This document shows positions 60,836-64,000 of a stretch of 64,000 nt of DNA, piece by piece (position 1 is the first letter of the stretch; each line of letters opens with the position of its first letter). The notes below the pieces were generated by a model, which was not told the DNA's origin, did not search any database, and saw nothing but the letters and a program-made list of their open reading frames with translations. Made by a program: the position numbers and the translations under genes. Source of the stretch: Orientia tsutsugamushi str. Boryong (GTDB taxonomy: Bacteria > Pseudomonadota > Alphaproteobacteria > Rickettsiales > Rickettsiaceae); the NCBI RefSeq assembly GCF_000063545.1, contig NC_009488.1, forward strand, positions 2,046,001 to 2,110,000. The letters run 5' to 3'.

Positions 60836-61444
60836 ATGTTATTTTTTTATTTATTTTCTGTTTTAGCACTACTTGGGAGTATTGGGGTTATAACAAGCAA
60901 AAATCCAGTATATGCAGCATTGTGGTTAATATTTGTGTTCTGTAATACATCTGGGTTACTAATATTACTTGGAGCAGAATTTTTAGCTTTCTTATTAGTA
61001 ATAGTTTATGCTGGAGCTGTAGCAATTTTATTTCTTTTTGTAGTAATGATGTTGAATATAAAGTCTGACAATCTAGTTTTAGTGAAAACGCGTACTATTT
61101 TAAATATTCCAATTTATGTAATTATTGCTTTCATTTTTATCATTGATTTAAGCATAATTATTGTTATGTGTTTTAGCAATTACTGTCCCATACATTATGA
61201 GGAAAATAACTTAGATATTAAAGCTATTGGTAGAGTATTATATACTGAATATGCGCTACAGTTTCAGTTATCTGGAATAATATTGTTGATCGCAATGATT
61301 GGTTGCGTTGTATTAACAGTACGTAAAAGATCTGGAGTTAAAAGGCAAGATCATTACTCTCAAATTAATCGCAATAGAAATAGCAGCATTCAAGTTGTTA
61401 AAGTTGAAGTTAACAAGGGGATAGAGGATGTCGATTCTAATTAA
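60836..61444 (+). CDS. nuoJ: NADH-quinone oxidoreductase subunit J
   Basis: 202 residues, five membrane spans. The conserved SKNPVYAALWLIFVFCNTSG and LVIVYAGAVAILFLFVVMML (with the pi-bulge helix) identify NuoJ. A polar C-terminal tail follows VLTVRKRSGVKRQDH. It starts 3 bp after the nuoI stop and overlaps nuoK by 17 bp. Confidence 0.95.
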   Translation: MLFFYLFSVLALLGSIGVITSKNPVYAALWLIFVFCNTSGLLILLGAEFLAFLLVIVYAGAVAILFLFVVMMLNIKSDNLVLVKTRTILNIPIYVIIAFIFIIDLSIIIVMCFSNYCPIHYEENNLDIKAIGRVLYTEYALQFQLSGIILLIAMIGCVVLTVRKRSGVKRQDHYSQINRNRNSSIQVVKVEVNKGIEDVDSN

Positions 61445-61751
61445 AGAAATAGGTCTAATACATTATTTGATATTTACAACGATACTATTTGGAATTGGAT
61501 TGATTGGAGTTATGCGGAATTGGTGTAGTGTAATTTTGACCCTCATGTCAATAGAGTTAATGCTATTAGCAGTTAATGTTAATTTCATAGTGTTTGCAAG
61601 TTATTATAATAATATTATAGGGCAAATTTTTAGTATAATGATATTTTCGGTAGCAGCAGCTGAATCTGCTATTGGATTAGCAATAATTGTGGTACATTTT
61701 CGTAATTGTTCTTCAATTTCAGTTAAGGATTTAAACAAATTGAAGGGATAA
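61428..61751 (+). CDS. nuoK: NADH-quinone oxidoreductase subunit K
   Basis: 107 residues, three spans, with the two membrane Glu residues in MSIELMLLAVN and VAAAESAIGLAIIV that belong to the proton path. The GTG-like alternatives are not needed: ATG 61428 gives a normal length. It overlaps nuoJ, so translation is coupled. Confidence 0.96.
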   Translation: MSILIKEIGLIHYLIFTTILFGIGLIGVMRNWCSVILTLMSIELMLLAVNVNFIVFASYYNNIIGQIFSIMIFSVAAAESAIGLAIIVVHFRNCSSISVKDLNKLKG

Positions 61752-61754
61752 GAT

Positions 61755-63662
61755 ATGTCATTTTTAATTACATTATTACCGTGTTTACCTTTAATTTCAG
61801 GTGTAATTAGTAGATTAAATAATAGTTTTGCGACAAAAATAATATCGTATATAACTGTTATGTTAATTGCTAGTACTAGCTTTGCTGCAATTTTAGTTTT
61901 TTGGAATATTAGCAAGCATAATAGTGTTGAACATATAATATTGTTTGAGTGGCTTGAGCTGTTAAATTTTAAATCACATTGGGCTATTTACATTGATAAA
62001 TTAACAGCACTAATGTTAGTCATAGTATCCTTAATTTCTACGATAGTTCATATTTATTCTATAGGTTATTTACATGACGATAAAGAATTACCTAAATTCA
62101 TGTCATATTTATCTTTTTTTACTTTTTTTATGTTGATGTTAGTCTCATCAGATAATTTTTTACAGCTATTTTTTGGATGGGAAGGAGTAGGGGTAAGTTC
62201 TTACTTATTAATAGGATTTTGGCATAAAAAATATGCCGCAATAATTGCAGCATATAAAGCATTTATTGTTAATAGATTTGCTGACTGTGCATTTCTTTTA
62301 GCAATTATTGCTATTATTTATAATTGCAACTCTGTAGAATTTAAGACAGTATTTAGTCATGCTGAACAATTATCAAAAACAATAGTCTCAATTGTTGATA
62401 TTAAAATCAGTGTTTTAGACTTAATTTGTTGTTTGCTATTTATTGGATGTATGGGCAAATCTGCTCAAATTGGTTTGCATATATGGTTACCAGATGCTAT
62501 GGAAGGGCCTACTCCTGCATCAGCACTAATTCATGCTGCTACTATGGTAACAGCTGGCATATTCTTATTGGCTAGATGTTCATTTATGTTTGAATATTCT
62601 ACAGCAATATTAAATCTTATTGCTATTACTGGTGGGTTTACTTGTATATTAACTTCAATAATTGCAGTTTGTCAAAATGATATAAAAAAAATCATTGCAT
62701 ATTCTACCTGTAGTCAATTAGGTTATATGGTAATGGCATGTGGATCATCTAGTTATAATGGAGCAATGTTTCATTTACTAACGCATGCTTTTTTTAAAGC
62801 AATGTTATTTTTAGCTGCAGGCAATGTTATACATATGACTCATCAGCAAGATTTAAATAAAATGCCGCAGCAATTGTGGAGAGTTATGCCTTATACTTAT
62901 GGGTTATTTTGGTTAGGAACATTAGCAATTGTTGGAATATTTCCTTTTTCAGGATTCTATTCAAAGGATATGATACTAGAATCTGTTTATCTTACAGATA
63001 ATAAATTTGTTTATTATCTGGGGATTATTGCAGTATTTTTCACAGCGATGTATTCAATTAAATTAATTATAGGAATTTTTCATCAACCTTCTTTTTCATC
63101 AACTAAACATTCGATTAAGGAAGTTTCGATAATTATGAATCTGCCGTTATTAATCTTAGCAATTGGTAGTGCTATTTCTGGATGGTATTGTTATAATATC
63201 TTAACTATTGGAAAAGTTGAATATTTTGCTAATTCATTATTTAATAATGGAAATTTAGAAAATTTACATATTAATTGCTGGATGATAAAAATACTTCCAA
63301 TTTTAGTAGGAGTATTTGGCTTAATAATTGGGGGGTTAATTTATTATTATAAAAGTAACGTGAATATTAGCATAATCAGGAGTATTAGTTCTCCAGCTAG
63401 GAACAAGTTTTATTTTGATGAAATATATAATACTTTACTAGTGAAAACCTTTAATATTGTTTCATACTACTTAAGTATATTTGATATTAAATGCATAAAT
63501 AAATTTTTAGATGATAGCTTGATATTTTTAGTGCAAAGTGGGTTTTCAGGTATAAAAAAAATGCAATCAGGGTATGTATCTTGCTATATATTAACAGCAC
63601 TAGTTAGCATGACTGCATTTTTTACTTTAATTGTTATTAATTACTTTATAACTAGTAACTAA
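61755..63662 (+). CDS. nuoL: NADH-quinone oxidoreductase subunit L
   Basis: 635 residues. An antiporter-like proton-pumping subunit. Core motifs LFFGWEGVGVSSYLLIGFWH (proton-path Glu), GKSAQIGLHIWLPDAMEGPT with its Lys, PASALIHAATMVTAGIFL, and KKIIAYSTCSQLGYMVMACG are intact. The long C-terminal extension is diverged but present. It follows nuoK by 3 bp and abuts nuoM directly. Confidence 0.96.
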   Translation: MSFLITLLPCLPLISGVISRLNNSFATKIISYITVMLIASTSFAAILVFWNISKHNSVEHIILFEWLELLNFKSHWAIYIDKLTALMLVIVSLISTIVHIYSIGYLHDDKELPKFMSYLSFFTFFMLMLVSSDNFLQLFFGWEGVGVSSYLLIGFWHKKYAAIIAAYKAFIVNRFADCAFLLAIIAIIYNCNSVEFKTVFSHAEQLSKTIVSIVDIKISVLDLICCLLFIGCMGKSAQIGLHIWLPDAMEGPTPASALIHAATMVTAGIFLLARCSFMFEYSTAILNLIAITGGFTCILTSIIAVCQNDIKKIIAYSTCSQLGYMVMACGSSSYNGAMFHLLTHAFFKAMLFLAAGNVIHMTHQQDLNKMPQQLWRVMPYTYGLFWLGTLAIVGIFPFSGFYSKDMILESVYLTDNKFVYYLGIIAVFFTAMYSIKLIIGIFHQPSFSSTKHSIKEVSIIMNLPLLILAIGSAISGWYCYNILTIGKVEYFANSLFNNGNLENLHINCWMIKILPILVGVFGLIIGGLIYYYKSNVNISIIRSISSPARNKFYFDEIYNTLLVKTFNIVSYYLSIFDIKCINKFLDDSLIFLVQSGFSGIKKMQSGYVSCYILTALVSMTAFFTLIVINYFITSN

Positions 63663-64000
63663 ATGCCAATAGTAACTCAAGATATTCCTATATTATCAGT
63701 TTGTATTTCTTTGCCATTAAGTGCATTGATAATTTTGTTGCTTATGAGATTAAGCAATTATTTTAATAAATTAGTGTATGTTAAATTCATTGCACTATTA
63801 AGTTCATTATTAACATTACTTTGTACCATATATTTATTATTACAATTTGATAATACTGCACATACATATCAGTTTGTTGAATTATATTCAATATTTAAAT
63901 TGATTGGGCTTAATTATCATGTAGGTATTGATGGTATATCTATCTTCTTTATTGCTTTAACAGCTTTACTTACATTATTATCTATTGTTATTAGTATTTT
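63663..64000 (+). CDS. nuoM: NADH-quinone oxidoreductase subunit M (5' part)
   Basis: Starts at ATG 63663, the base after the nuoL stop, and is open to the window end (112 codons). It has hydrophobic spans from ILSVCISLPLSALIILLLMR on and the NuoM-type ELYSIFKLIGLNYHVGIDGI followed by SIFFIALTALLTLLSI. Truncated by the window. Confidence 0.93.
   Translation, partial: MPIVTQDIPILSVCISLPLSALIILLLMRLSNYFNKLVYVKFIALLSSLLTLLCTIYLLLQFDNTAHTYQFVELYSIFKLIGLNYHVGIDGISIFFIALTALLTLLSIVISI

Overview
The window is AT-rich and looks like a chromosomal segment of Orientia tsutsugamushi (Rickettsiales) or a very close relative. Three signs point there: shattered Ti-type conjugation genes (traA and traD fragments of a RAGE, the Rickettsiales amplified genetic element), several insertion-sequence (IS) families nested in one another, and rickettsial-type housekeeping genes (split nuo operon, very large NAD-glutamate dehydrogenase, MnmE, XerC, DksA, SecB).

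Positions 1-20100 are an accessory graveyard. They hold a partial helical-repeat protein gene, RAGE debris in two opposite orientations (2.3-8.6 kb and 10.5-12.2 kb), a group II intron, xthA as an island, a spoT-like scrap, a second repeat-protein gene broken by an IS, a dnaB-like scrap, a tRNA-Pro gene, and many copies of an IS5-type element, IS982-type elements and short non-autonomous elements with IS982-like ends. Positions 20336-34937 hold three large probable surface or effector genes: a 1.2-kb-residue pentapeptide-repeat protein and two paralogous autotransporters. Between them lies another IS island (IS982, IS5, IS630, IS110 and replication-gene relics). Positions 35059-39540 are again debris, including a truncated second group II intron and a third, decayed member of the helical-repeat family.

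From 39577 the core genome starts: rluC, holB, ppa, dksA, xerC and mnmE on the minus strand, then the divergent glutamate dehydrogenase gene. A last IS island occupies 50.0-52.9 kb. It is followed by secB, dcd, a porin-like outer-membrane protein gene with a clear promoter and terminator, frr, and the complex I operon nuoGHIJKLM, which runs off the right edge.

The most interesting item is the three-member family at 1-953, 13643-16310 and 36882-38079. Its roughly 40-residue repeats have the layout helix, short G-containing loop, helix, and they resemble TAL-effector-like repeats. The reconstructed second copy also carries basic, NLS-like clusters followed by an acidic tail. This is a hypothesis from reading the sequence, not a demonstrated function. 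Other points of note are a well-formed -1 frameshift heptamer in every complete IS5-type copy, a short-element family with a 7-bp target duplication, a possible bridge-RNA relic upstream of an IS110 fragment, and relics of a replication-initiator-like protein at two sites.
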